Below are positions 1-6,791 of a stretch of 10,484 nucleotides of DNA, one piece after another. The stretch is taken from NCBI GenBank assembly GCA_030673995.1, contig DAOUYU010000050.1, positions 1 through 10,484 of the forward strand. The letters are read 5' to 3'. How positions within the stretch are numbered: the stretch's first letter is position 1; each line of letters begins with the position of its first letter. The notes beneath the pieces are model-generated. The model searched no databases, had not been told where the DNA came from, and worked only from the letters and a program-made list of their open reading frames with translations. Position numbers and translations under genes: made by a program. This DNA is from Candidatus Aminicenantota bacterium. GTDB lineage: Bacteria > Acidobacteriota > Aminicenantia > Aminicenantales > Aminicenantaceae.

Positions 1-32
1 TGCATAATCCAGGTTTGCAATCATCAAATGCT

Positions 33-578
33 TTATATTTGCTCTTTTTTATTAAAAAAATCTCTAAAATTCTCTTCGATCGTCTGCCATTTATTCTGGG
101 TATTAAGAATAAATTCGATAAACTCCCTTACTGCTCCCTTCCCTCCTACCTTCCTGCAGATAAAATGACTGTGTTTCTTGATCTCTGGGTGGGCATCAGC
201 CACTGCCCCTGACAGTCCCACTGATTTGATGACTTCAAGGTCTCCAAGGTCATCTCCAATATAGGCAATTTGGTCGGGATCGAGGTTGTTTTTCTCCAGA
301 ATTTTAGATAAAACCTTTTTTTTATCAAGTATTCCCTGGTACATTTCCTCGATCTTCAACTTTTCAGCCCTTTTTTCCAGGGATTTTGATATTTTTCCGG
401 TTATGATACCGGTCTTTAGACCTGCCACGCGGGCAAGCAGAATGCCTGTCCCGTCTTTAACATTGTAGGATTTGAGTTCTTCTCCGTCTGGGAGAATGAG
501 CAGGGTCCCGTCAGTGAGAGTACCGTCGACATCCATGATGATCATTTTGATTCTCGACGCGCGCTCTTTATTTTTCAT
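33..578 (-). CDS. kdsC: KdsC, 3-deoxy-D-manno-octulosonate-8-phosphate phosphatase (HAD family)
   Basis: Cytoplasmic HAD phosphatase that removes phosphate from KDO-8-phosphate, the third step of KDO synthesis. The 181-residue length fits the small, cap-less KdsC type, which works as a tetramer. The nucleophile motif DVDGTLTDG lies at about residues 16-24 (Asp16 nucleophile, Asp18 acid/base). Motif II is ITGK (59-62), where ITGR is more usual. The metal-binding motif IGDDLGD is at 107-113, followed by GLSGAVADAHPEIK. The tail GGKGAVREFIEFIL is typical of the family. The ATG shares one base with the kdsD stop (TGATG), and GGAG lies 8 bases upstream, inside kdsD, so translation is probably coupled. 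It is the last complete gene of the run. Identification is secure from the motifs and from the neighbouring KDO genes. Confidence 0.95.
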   Translation of the reverse strand: MKNKERASRIKMIIMDVDGTLTDGTLLILPDGEELKSYNVKDGTGILLARVAGLKTGIITGKISKSLEKRAEKLKIEEMYQGILDKKKVLSKILEKNNLDPDQIAYIGDDLGDLEVIKSVGLSGAVADAHPEIKKHSHFICRKVGGKGAVREFIEFILNTQNKWQTIEENFRDFFNKKEQI

Positions 579-1549
579 CAGAACATCTCCGTGCGCCAGA
601 GGTCATGAAGATGGATGATCCCTTCGATTTCTCCCTTTTTATTCTTGATGATTAAGGATGTGATTTTGTTCTCTTCCATGAGATTCAGGCCCTTTGTGGC
701 GAGATCGTCTTTATCGATGGTGAGAGGATCCGGAGTCATGCAGTCTAGGGCTGTTTTTTGCAGAAGATTTTTTCCGTATTTTTGGAGCAACCGCCTCAGA
801 TCACCATCGGTTATGATTCCCACAAGATTTTCCTCGCGGTCTATCACACAGGCCATCCCTAATTTTTTCTTGGACATTTCTTCAAGGGCATCTTTCATCG
901 GGGCGTCTTGAAAGACGCTGGCGATCTGCCTTCCTTTATGCATTAAATTCTTAATTTTGAGAAGCTTTTTCCCGGCTTGCCCCTTGGGATGGACAAATAC
1001 AAAGTCTTCCTCTCTGAATCCCTTTTTTTTCATTAAAGAGATGGCGATTGCATCTCCCAGAGCGAGGGCAGCGGTGGAACTGGTTGTAGGCACCAGGCTG
1101 TTAGGTTCTGCTTCCTTTTCAACCTTTGTCTCCAAAACGATATCGCTGTATTTAGCGAGTTTAGATTTTTTATTGCCAGTGATGCAAATGAGTGTAATTC
1201 CGGCCCTTTTAAATGCATCCAGCAGATCAACGATCTCTTTTGTCTCTCCGCTGTGGGAAATGGCGATGAGAACATCTTCCTTGAGAATCATGCCGAGATC
1301 TCCATGGCCGGCTTCTGCAGAGTGGACAAACATAGCTGGTGTGCCGCAGCTTGATAGAGTGGCGGCGATCTTGCGGGCTATAAGGCCTGATTTTCCCATG
1401 CCTGTGACGATGATTCGAGTTTTTATCTTGGAAAGGAGCTCGACTGTTTTAACAAAGTTTTCATCCAGCTTTGAAGCCAGAGTTTTGACCGCATTGGCCT
1501 CTCTGTTCAGGACATTTTTTCCTGTTCGAAGGATATCTTCTCTGGTCAT
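578..1549 (-). CDS. kdsD: KdsD/KpsF-type arabinose-5-phosphate isomerase (SIS + two CBS domains)
   Basis: Interconverts ribulose-5-phosphate and arabinose-5-phosphate, supplying the first precursor of KDO. At 323 residues it has the full family architecture: an N-terminal SIS sugar-isomerase domain (about 40-175) followed by two CBS domains (about 205-265 and 270-322). By alignment from memory with the E. coli enzyme, the four catalytic residues are present: Lys53 (GMGKSG), Glu102 (SHSGET), Glu146 (KEAEP) and His187. The stretch after that histidine reads HPKGQAGKKLL, whereas the family normally has HPGGALGKRLL or close to it. This is an unusual change beside an active-site residue. No good Shine-Dalgarno sequence precedes the ATG, but TATAAT lies 8 bases upstream. 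The gene starts 15 bases after kdsA and overlaps kdsC by one base. The symbol could equally be kpsF or gutQ; the KDO neighbourhood favours kdsD. Confidence 0.93.
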   Translation of the reverse strand: MTREDILRTGKNVLNREANAVKTLASKLDENFVKTVELLSKIKTRIIVTGMGKSGLIARKIAATLSSCGTPAMFVHSAEAGHGDLGMILKEDVLIAISHSGETKEIVDLLDAFKRAGITLICITGNKKSKLAKYSDIVLETKVEKEAEPNSLVPTTSSTAALALGDAIAISLMKKKGFREEDFVFVHPKGQAGKKLLKIKNLMHKGRQIASVFQDAPMKDALEEMSKKKLGMACVIDREENLVGIITDGDLRRLLQKYGKNLLQKTALDCMTPDPLTIDKDDLATKGLNLMEENKITSLIIKNKKGEIEGIIHLHDLWRTEMF

Positions 1550-1557
1550 GGTTGTTT

Positions 1558-1563
1558 ATTATA
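1558..1563 (-). promoter_or_regulatory. Possible -10 hexamer just before kdsD
   Basis: A perfect TATAAT on the minus strand lies 8 bases before the kdsD ATG, in the 15-bp kdsA-kdsD gap. There is no matching -35 (the hexamer 17 bases upstream is TAGGAA) and no clear Shine-Dalgarno sequence. If it is active, the transcript would begin within 1-3 bases of the start codon, as also inferred for mnmE. A chance match in an AT-rich gap is a real alternative. Confidence 0.3.
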
Positions 1564-1564
1564 C

Positions 1565-2413
1565 CTAAAGGGGATCGTTATTCCTATCGCTTGCTTTTTT
1601 TAGATGAAGAAGAGAGCTCAAAAGATTCTGTAATTCTTTTATATTCAATGAGTTATGCTTGTCTGAAAGCGCCTGCGCGGGATTGTCATGGATCTCGAGA
1701 AAGACCCCGTCCGCACCGACGGCAATCCCGGCTTTTGCCACAGAGGGAATGAATTCAGCATCCCCTCCTGAAGAGCTTCCCTCGCCCCCGGGCTTTTGAA
1801 CGCTGTGGGACGCATCGATGACCACAGGGAATCCCCATCTCTTCATGATCGGAATGGAATGGACATCAAAGACCAAGTTATTGTAGCCAAAGGAGGTTCC
1901 CCTTTCTGTGAGAATGATATTTTCATTTTTTTGACCGAGGACTTTTTCCACGGCATTTTTCATTTCATAAGGAGATAAGAACTGTCCTTTTTTAAGGTTG
2001 AGGGTTTTTTGAGTTTTGGCAGCCTCGACTATCAAATCTGTCTGACGGCAGAGAAAAGCCGGGATTTGAATAATATCCAAGACCTTAGCAGCCTTATCAA
2101 CCTGGTTAGTTTCATGAACATCAGAGAGAACAGGGATATCAAGCTCATTTTTGATAAAGCCCAGGATTTCCAATCCTTGCTCCAATCCGGGCCCTCTAAA
2201 AGATGCGAGGGAAGAACGGTTTGCTTTGTCATAGGAAGCCTTAAAGATAAAGGAAATTTTGAGATTTTCGCATATCTCCTTTATTTCTTTGGCTATAAAA
2301 AAGGCATGGTCCTGACTTTCGATGACACATGGACCCCCGATCAAGAAAAAGGGATTGGTTCCACCGATTCGAGTTTTGTTATTTATGGTGATTTCTCTGG
2401 CAACGATAAGCAT
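1565..2413 (-). CDS. kdsA: KdsA, KDO-8-phosphate synthase, metal-dependent type
   Basis: Condenses phosphoenolpyruvate with arabinose-5-phosphate to KDO-8-phosphate. With the start chosen here it is 282 residues, close to the usual 280 or so. Family signatures include GGPCVIES (26-33), FKASYDKANRSS (57-68), SDVHE (97-101), FLCRQTDLI (120-128) and DASHSVQKPGG (200-210). Cys29, His203, Glu240 and Asp251 match the four metal ligands known in metal-dependent enzymes such as that of Aquifex. E. coli, which is metal-independent, has Asn at the Cys position. The frame is open further upstream to a TTG at 2425, but GGAG (2420-2423) lies exactly 6 bases before the ATG at 2413, so that ATG is preferred. 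Either start lies inside the 3' end of pyrG. kdsD follows 15 bases downstream. Confidence 0.95.
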   Translation of the reverse strand: MLIVAREITINNKTRIGGTNPFFLIGGPCVIESQDHAFFIAKEIKEICENLKISFIFKASYDKANRSSLASFRGPGLEQGLEILGFIKNELDIPVLSDVHETNQVDKAAKVLDIIQIPAFLCRQTDLIVEAAKTQKTLNLKKGQFLSPYEMKNAVEKVLGQKNENIILTERGTSFGYNNLVFDVHSIPIMKRWGFPVVIDASHSVQKPGGEGSSSGGDAEFIPSVAKAGIAVGADGVFLEIHDNPAQALSDKHNSLNIKELQNLLSSLLHLKKASDRNNDPL

Positions 2414-3992
2414 AACTTGCTCCAATAAAGGATTTAAAAAGAGGATGCGGTTTTAAGGGCTTCGACTTAAACTCCGGGTGGAACTGACACCCTAGAAACC
2501 AGGGATGATCCATTATTTCTACAATTTCAACAAGGCTATGTTCAGGGTTTTTTCCCGAAATGAAAAGACCTGCTTTAGTCAATATTTCTTCGTATTCAGG
2601 ATTGAATTCATACCGGTGGCGGTGACGCTCATAAATATTCACTTTTTTGTAAGTCTTCTCAGCAAGGGAGCCTTTTTCCAGATGACACAAGTACCGGCCC
2701 AGCCTCATAGTGCCTCCCATGTCATGGACCCCCTTCAATTCCCTCCATTTGAAGAATATTTTATGGGGAGTTTTCGCATCAAACTCTGTGCTGTTAGCCT
2801 TGGGGAGAGAGGCAGTATTTCGCGCAAATTCAATAGTTGCAGCCTGCATGCCTAAACAGATGCCGAAAAAGGGAACTCTGTGTTTTCTGGCGTAAGTGAC
2901 GGCCTTGATTTTACCCTCGATTCCTCTTACACCAAATCCCCCTGGGACCAGAATCCCGTCTGCTTTGCCTAAAAATCCTTCAACTTTCCTTTTTTCCAGA
3001 TCCTCGGCTTCCAGCCAGGATATCTTGACCTTAAGCTGGTGAGCTATTCCCCCGTGATAGAGGGCCTGATTTAAGCTCATATAGGAATCTTGAAGTCCTG
3101 CATACTTTCCTACCAGGGCAATATTGACTGTGCCACGAGACTTTTTCATCCCGTCTACCAGTGCTTTCCATGGAGCAAGATCCCTTCTTTTCTTGGGGAG
3201 ATTCAGTTCCTTCAATATAATGCTATCCAGTCCTTGCTGTGCAAAAATGAGGGGAATCTCATAGATATTGTCCACATCCTTGGCTGTGATAACTGCTTCC
3301 AGGGGAACATTGGTAAAGAGCGAGATTTTAGCCTTTATGTCCTGGGAGAGGAATCTTTCTGTACGGCAGAGGATAATATCAGGCTGGATTCCTATTGCCC
3401 GCAGCTCCCGGACGCTGTGCTGAGTGGGCTTTGTTTTCAGTTCCCCGGATGTTTTGATAAAAGGAACGAGAGTCAGATGGATAAACAGTGTGTTCTCTTT
3501 CCCCAGGGAGAGTCTCATCTGTCGTGTTGCTTCAAGGAAAGGCTGGCCTTCAATATCTCCGACAGTGCCGCCAATTTCAACAATAACAATATCATTTTCA
3601 TCAGCTGCGGCATAAAAAGCTTTTTTTATTTCATCTGTGACATGGGGGATAACCTGAACTGTTTTTCCCAGGTATTCTCCCTTGCGTTCTTTCTTTATGA
3701 TAGATTCATAAATTTTTCCGGCGGTCCAGTTATGCGCCTTACTCGTTTGAGTAGAGGTGAATCGCTCATAGTGTCCCAGATCGAGGTCTGTTTCAGCGCC
3801 GTCATCGGTTACATAGACCTCTCCATGCTGGAATGGATTCATGGTGCCTGGATCCACGTTAAGGTAGGGATCGAATTTTTGGAGTGTTATTTTGTAACGG
3901 TGGCTTTCCAGCAGTCTTCCGATAGAAGCCGCTGCAATTCCCTTTCCCAGGGCTGAAAGGACTCCGCCTGTGATGAAAATAAACTTAGTCAT
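2379..3992 (-). CDS. pyrG: PyrG, CTP synthase (glutamine-hydrolysing)
   Basis: Makes CTP from UTP, ATP and glutamine. Its 537 residues make it full length (E. coli 545). The N-terminal synthetase domain (about 1-270) opens with the P-loop region GGVLSALGKGIAAASIG and carries DDGAETDLDLGHYERF (63-78) and EIGGTVGDIEGQPF (139-152). The class I glutamine amidotransferase domain (about 290-520) has the oxyanion region PGGFGVRG (350-357), nucleophile Cys379 in GICLGMQ, and His505/Glu507 in QFHPEF. The start ATGACTAA overlaps the kdsB stop by 8 bases, and the 3' end overlaps the kdsA start by 35 bases. Placement between kdsB, which uses CTP to activate KDO, and kdsA suggests local supply of CTP for LPS synthesis. 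The tail after HPLFKSFIGA is a few residues longer and more basic than needed. Confidence 0.97.
   Translation of the reverse strand: MTKFIFITGGVLSALGKGIAAASIGRLLESHRYKITLQKFDPYLNVDPGTMNPFQHGEVYVTDDGAETDLDLGHYERFTSTQTSKAHNWTAGKIYESIIKKERKGEYLGKTVQVIPHVTDEIKKAFYAAADENDIVIVEIGGTVGDIEGQPFLEATRQMRLSLGKENTLFIHLTLVPFIKTSGELKTKPTQHSVRELRAIGIQPDIILCRTERFLSQDIKAKISLFTNVPLEAVITAKDVDNIYEIPLIFAQQGLDSIILKELNLPKKRRDLAPWKALVDGMKKSRGTVNIALVGKYAGLQDSYMSLNQALYHGGIAHQLKVKISWLEAEDLEKRKVEGFLGKADGILVPGGFGVRGIEGKIKAVTYARKHRVPFFGICLGMQAATIEFARNTASLPKANSTEFDAKTPHKIFFKWRELKGVHDMGGTMRLGRYLCHLEKGSLAEKTYKKVNIYERHRHRYEFNPEYEEILTKAGLFISGKNPEHSLVEIVEIMDHPWFLGCQFHPEFKSKPLKPHPLFKSFIGASYAYRCQRNHHK
2420..2423 (-). promoter_or_regulatory. 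Shine-Dalgarno site that sets the kdsA start
   Basis: The minus strand reads GGAG, six bases (CAAGTT), then ATG. This is a standard spacing and favours the ATG at 2413 over the TTG at 2425, whose third base is the first G of the site. The site lies inside the pyrG coding region. Confidence 0.7.
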
Positions 3993-4710
3993 CTGTTTCT
4001 TTCTTTAAAAAATTTTCCACCTCGATTATATCCTGAGGTGAGGAAACACTCAAGGAATGAAGTTGGGTTTCAATGATTTTTATCTTATAGCCATTCTCCA
4101 GAGCCCTGAGCTGTTCTAATTTTTCTGTCCTCTCTAGCCTTGAAGGCTGCATCTTGCTAAAAGCCAGAAGAAAATCCTTTTGATAGCCATAAATTCCTAT
4201 GTGCTGCAAGAAATAATCGGATGTTTGAAAAGGAAGAGGAGAGCGAGAGAAATAAAGGGCGAAACCATTTGCATCTGAGACGACCTTGACAATATTCTTT
4301 TCGTTCAAGAGGTTGAGATCATTCATCCTGGCTGCAAGAGTAGCCATGGGAATTGTATCATCCTGCAAAGCAACAACCAGGGAATCTATCATCTCTCCTT
4401 TCAAGAGAGGTTCATCCCCCTGGATATTTATGATGAGGGAAGATTCAATTTCTTTGGCCACTTCGGCAACCCTGTCAGTGCCGGAATGGTGTGAAGGGGA
4501 AGTCATCCGGACCTCGGCTCCAAAGTTTTCAGCAGTCTGATAGATTCTTTTATCATCGGTGGCGATGATGATTCGCTTGAGGAGCTTTGCCTTTTGTGCA
4601 CGCTCATACACTCTTTGGACCAAAGGCTTTCCCTGGAGAAGGGCCAAAGGCTTCCCCGGGAATCGCCGAGATTGGTATCGGACCGGGATAATAGCTGTCG
4701 CTTGCTTCAA
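3985..4710 (-). CDS. kdsB: KdsB, CMP-KDO synthetase (3-deoxy-manno-octulosonate cytidylyltransferase)
   Basis: Activates KDO with CTP to CMP-KDO and pyrophosphate, the step that commits KDO to transfer onto lipid A. At 241 residues it matches the family length. Motifs in order: the CTP-binding loop IIPVRYQSRRFPGKPL (7-22), IIATDD (48-53), HSGTDRVAEVA (75-85), NIQGDEP (95-101, with the metal-binding Asp99), then KVVSDANGFALYFSRSPLP, HIGIYGY and LEQLRALENG. The start codon is TTG: no ATG or GTG lies just upstream in frame, and the protein aligns from its first residues. ACGGA lies 9 bases before it, within the end of the bactofilin gene, and the gap between the genes is 2 bases. The stop overlaps the pyrG start by 8 bases. 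Translational coupling on both sides is likely. Confidence 0.95.
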   Translation of the reverse strand: MKQATAIIPVRYQSRRFPGKPLALLQGKPLVQRVYERAQKAKLLKRIIIATDDKRIYQTAENFGAEVRMTSPSHHSGTDRVAEVAKEIESSLIINIQGDEPLLKGEMIDSLVVALQDDTIPMATLAARMNDLNLLNEKNIVKVVSDANGFALYFSRSPLPFQTSDYFLQHIGIYGYQKDFLLAFSKMQPSRLERTEKLEQLRALENGYKIKIIETQLHSLSVSSPQDIIEVENFLKKETDD

Positions 4711-4712
4711 GG

Positions 4713-5192
4713 CTAATAATCCGTATCCACTTTGCCTTCAGGCGTTGCGGTGGAAACTTCATCCTCGACAGCTTCTTTTTCAGGCGTAGGCGAAAATACT
4801 TTTTCCTCAACAGCCTTTTTTTCAGACATTGGTGGGGGAATAGTATCTGTTGTTTGACACGTGCTTTCAAGAAATGCTCCTTCCTCCACCACTAATGTAG
4901 GGGTTACAACTGTACCAAAGACTCTTCCGGTAGAATGGATTTCAATTCTATCTTTGGCTTGGACGTTGCCCTTGATTTCGCCGTTGACAATGAGGTGGCC
5001 TACCGTGATGTCTGCTTCAACTTTTCCGTTATCCCCGATAATAAGGACAGATTCTGAGTTTATTTTTCCTTTGAAGTATCCATCGATGTGGAAAGCACCT
5101 TTGAAACTTAAATCACCTTTCATTTTTGTTTCTTTATCGAAAAAACCTGTGATCTGATTCTCATCAAACTCCTTCTTCTTTATATCTTTCAT
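4713..5192 (-). CDS. Bactofilin (polymer-forming cytoskeletal protein, DUF583) with repeated acidic tail
   Basis: A 159-residue bactofilin. The central region (about 15-112) is the bactofilin beta-helix: short strands with regularly spaced glycines and hydrophobics (for example KMKGDLSFKGAFHIDGYFKG, then NGKVEADITVGHLIVNGEIKG and STGRVFGTVVTPTLVVEEGAFLEG-like turns ending in FLES). A short polar N-terminus precedes it, and there is no signal peptide or transmembrane segment, so a cytoplasmic filament is expected. The last 45 or so residues are Glu/Lys/Pro-rich and contain two 14-residue repeats, EKKAVEEKVFSPTP and EKEAVEDEVSTATP. The ATG overlaps the parB stop (ATGA), and a strong AAAGGAGG lies 6 bases upstream. 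In Myxococcus xanthus bactofilins scaffold the ParABS machinery, so a partner role for ParA or ParB is a reasonable inference. A role in cell shape or envelope is the alternative. Confidence 0.88.
   Translation of the reverse strand: MKDIKKKEFDENQITGFFDKETKMKGDLSFKGAFHIDGYFKGKINSESVLIIGDNGKVEADITVGHLIVNGEIKGNVQAKDRIEIHSTGRVFGTVVTPTLVVEEGAFLESTCQTTDTIPPPMSEKKAVEEKVFSPTPEKEAVEDEVSTATPEGKVDTDY
4741..4824 (-). repeat. 42-bp tandem duplication in the bactofilin tail
   Basis: Two adjacent 42-base units (4741-4782 and 4783-4824) match at about 30 of 42 positions by hand count and stay in frame. They encode the two 14-residue acidic, proline-ending repeats of the bactofilin C-terminus. Divergence between the copies suggests an old internal duplication that has been kept. 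Confidence 0.7.
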
Positions 5193-6037
5193 CGATTTCC
5201 TCCTTTGATTTTTTCATAGATCCCGTTTAAATCGTCCATTGAGAAATAATGGATCTTTATAATCCCTTTGTTTTGGTTTCCGGAGATGGATACTTTTGTT
5301 CCAAGCAGGCTGATAAAATCTTCTTGAAGAGCCATGAGATCGGCATCTGCTTTACGGCTTTTTTGGCGTGGAGGACTCTTTTTGTGTTTATGAATCAGTT
5401 TTTCCACCTCTCGCACAGAAAGGTTTTCTTGGACGATCTGTCGGCAAAGAGAAATTTGAAGCTCTGGTCCCTCCAGTGAAATCAGAGCTCTGGCATGTCC
5501 CATGGAAATATTCCCAGCCGCCAGATTATCCTGGATTTCTTTCGGAAGTTTGAGAAGACGCAGATAGTTGGCCACAGAAGTCCTGTCTTTTCCCACTTTT
5601 TCCGCGATTTCCTGTTGAGTATAGTTGAGCTCTTGAGTCAATCTCTGGTAGGACAAGGCAATTTCTAGAGGATTGAGATCTTCCCTCTGAAGGTTTTCTA
5701 CAAGGGAGGTTTCAAGCTGCTGCGTCTTGGGCATGGGACGGATGAGAGAAGGGATTTTTTTCAGACCCGCTTTTTGAGCCGCACGCCACCTGCGTTCTCC
5801 GACAATTATTGTATAAGTGTTTCCTTCGGGAGTAACGATAACAGGCTGGAGAACTCCTGATTCTTTAATCGAACGAGCAAGATCATCTATGGATTCCTGC
5901 TCGAATTTCAGCCTCGGCTGAAGAGGATTTGGCTTGATCTGTTCAATATCCAATTCGGCGTACGTTTCTTCTTTCAAGATTCCATACTCTTCAGGAATAA
6001 AGGCCTTTAAGCCCGTTCCTAAAGCTTTCTTTTTCAT
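5189..6037 (-). CDS. parB: ParB (Spo0J-type) chromosome-partitioning CTPase clamp
   Basis: DNA-binding protein of the ParABS system: it loads at parS, binds CTP, closes into a sliding clamp and is moved by ParA. The 282 residues carry all family domains. The N-terminal LGTGLKAFIP (6-15) contains the short basic ParA-stimulating segment. The CTP-binding region includes the PNPLQPR box (36-42), GERRWRAAQKAG (80-91) and ENLQREDLNPLE (114-125). A helix-turn-helix for parS runs over about 139-163 (YTQQEIAEKVGKDRTSVANY). Next come SMGHARALISL (178-188) and a basic linker before the C-terminal dimerisation domain. The start overlaps the parA stop (ATGA), and the stop overlaps the bactofilin start by 4 bases. 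A perfect parS lies upstream of parA at 6879-6894. Identification is secure. Confidence 0.97.
   Translation of the reverse strand: MKKKALGTGLKAFIPEEYGILKEETYAELDIEQIKPNPLQPRLKFEQESIDDLARSIKESGVLQPVIVTPEGNTYTIIVGERRWRAAQKAGLKKIPSLIRPMPKTQQLETSLVENLQREDLNPLEIALSYQRLTQELNYTQQEIAEKVGKDRTSVANYLRLLKLPKEIQDNLAAGNISMGHARALISLEGPELQISLCRQIVQENLSVREVEKLIHKHKKSPPRQKSRKADADLMALQEDFISLLGTKVSISGNQNKGIIKIHYFSMDDLNGIYEKIKGGNR
5199..5206 (-). promoter_or_regulatory. Strong Shine-Dalgarno site for the bactofilin, inside parB
   Basis: The minus strand reads AAAGGAGG, six bases, then the bactofilin ATG. It is the strongest ribosome-binding site seen in the window and is encoded by the last codons of parB (Lys-Gly-Gly). 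With the ATGA overlap, it suggests coupled but efficient translation of the bactofilin relative to ParB. Confidence 0.8.
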
Positions 6038-6789
6038 TTTTCGAGCATCTCCTGAGCTAAATTAAGGTAGGCCTCAGCTCCCTTTGATTTTATGTCATAG
6101 AGAAAAATCGGCTTGCCGAAACTGGGGGCCTCGGCAAGTCTGACTGTTCGAGGAATAATAACCTCATATATGATTCCTTTAAGAGAATGCCTGATTTCTT
6201 CGGCTACCTGTTTAGAGAGGTTTGTACGTTCATCATACATGGTCAGCAGAATTCCCTCTATAGAAAGAGAAGGATTGAGATAGCTGCGCACTTCATTAAG
6301 TATTCGAAGGAGCTCCGGAATGCCTTCCATACAGAAAAATTCGCATTGAACGGGAATAAGGACTGAATCGGCAGCCGTTAGAGCATTGATGGTTAGAAAA
6401 CCCAAAGAAGGGGGGCAATCGATAAGGATGATATGATAGAATTTTTTTATTTGGCTCAAGGCTTCTTGCAACCTCTTTTCTCTCTTTTCCATTGAATAAA
6501 GTTCTGCCTCTGCCCCGGATAGCTCGGGAGAACAGGGACATATGTAAAGGTTGTCTATTTCCGCAGGCTGAATGCTATCCATCATGTATTGGCCGTTCAT
6601 GAGAGCCTGGTAGATCCCCTTTTGTGCTTCCTTTTTCTTTCCCAGTCCAATTGTAGCCATTCCTTGAGGGTCAAAATCCACGATCAGGACTCTTCTGCTG
6701 ATTAAAGCTAAAGAGGCGCCGAGGTTAATTGCCGTTGTCGTTTTTCCAACTCCGCCTTTTTGATTGGCGATGGCTATGACTTTGTTCAT
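6034..6789 (-). CDS. parA: ParA (Soj-type) chromosome-partitioning ATPase
   Basis: Walker-type ATPase that binds the nucleoid as an ATP dimer and drives ParB-parS complexes apart. At 251 residues with no N-terminal helix-turn-helix extension, it is the small chromosomal Soj type and not the long plasmid P1 type. The deviant Walker A KGGVGKTT is at 11-18, the A' motif is VDFDPQG (about 38-44), and Walker B is ILIDCPPSLGFLT. The A' region reads DPQGMAT where QGNAT is more common. The C-terminal part has VIIPRTVRLAEAPSFGKP, typical of the family. GGAT lies a few bases before the ATG. It overlaps parB by 4 bases and is preceded by a 107-base spacer with parS and repeats. rsmG, which in many genomes sits between mnmG and parA, is missing. 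Confidence 0.97.
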   Translation of the reverse strand: MNKVIAIANQKGGVGKTTTAINLGASLALISRRVLIVDFDPQGMATIGLGKKKEAQKGIYQALMNGQYMMDSIQPAEIDNLYICPCSPELSGAEAELYSMEKREKRLQEALSQIKKFYHIILIDCPPSLGFLTINALTAADSVLIPVQCEFFCMEGIPELLRILNEVRSYLNPSLSIEGILLTMYDERTNLSKQVAEEIRHSLKGIIYEVIIPRTVRLAEAPSFGKPIFLYDIKSKGAEAYLNLAQEMLEK

Positions 6790-6791
6790 TA

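Noticed and set aside
1..24. Possible start of the next gene after kdsC (minus strand ATG at 24, reading MIANLDYA to the edge)
   Set aside because: Only eight codons are visible and there is no good ribosome-binding site. lptC often follows kdsC, but these residues do not allow that call.
957..1568. Long plus-strand open frame opposite kdsD (203 codons), and another opposite pyrG (3090-3956)
   Set aside because: Both are antisense shadows of well-conserved genes, with no recognisable protein motifs.
4853..4868. CACGTG core inside the bactofilin gene as a second parS
   Set aside because: Only about 8 of 16 positions match parS; the flanks do not fit.
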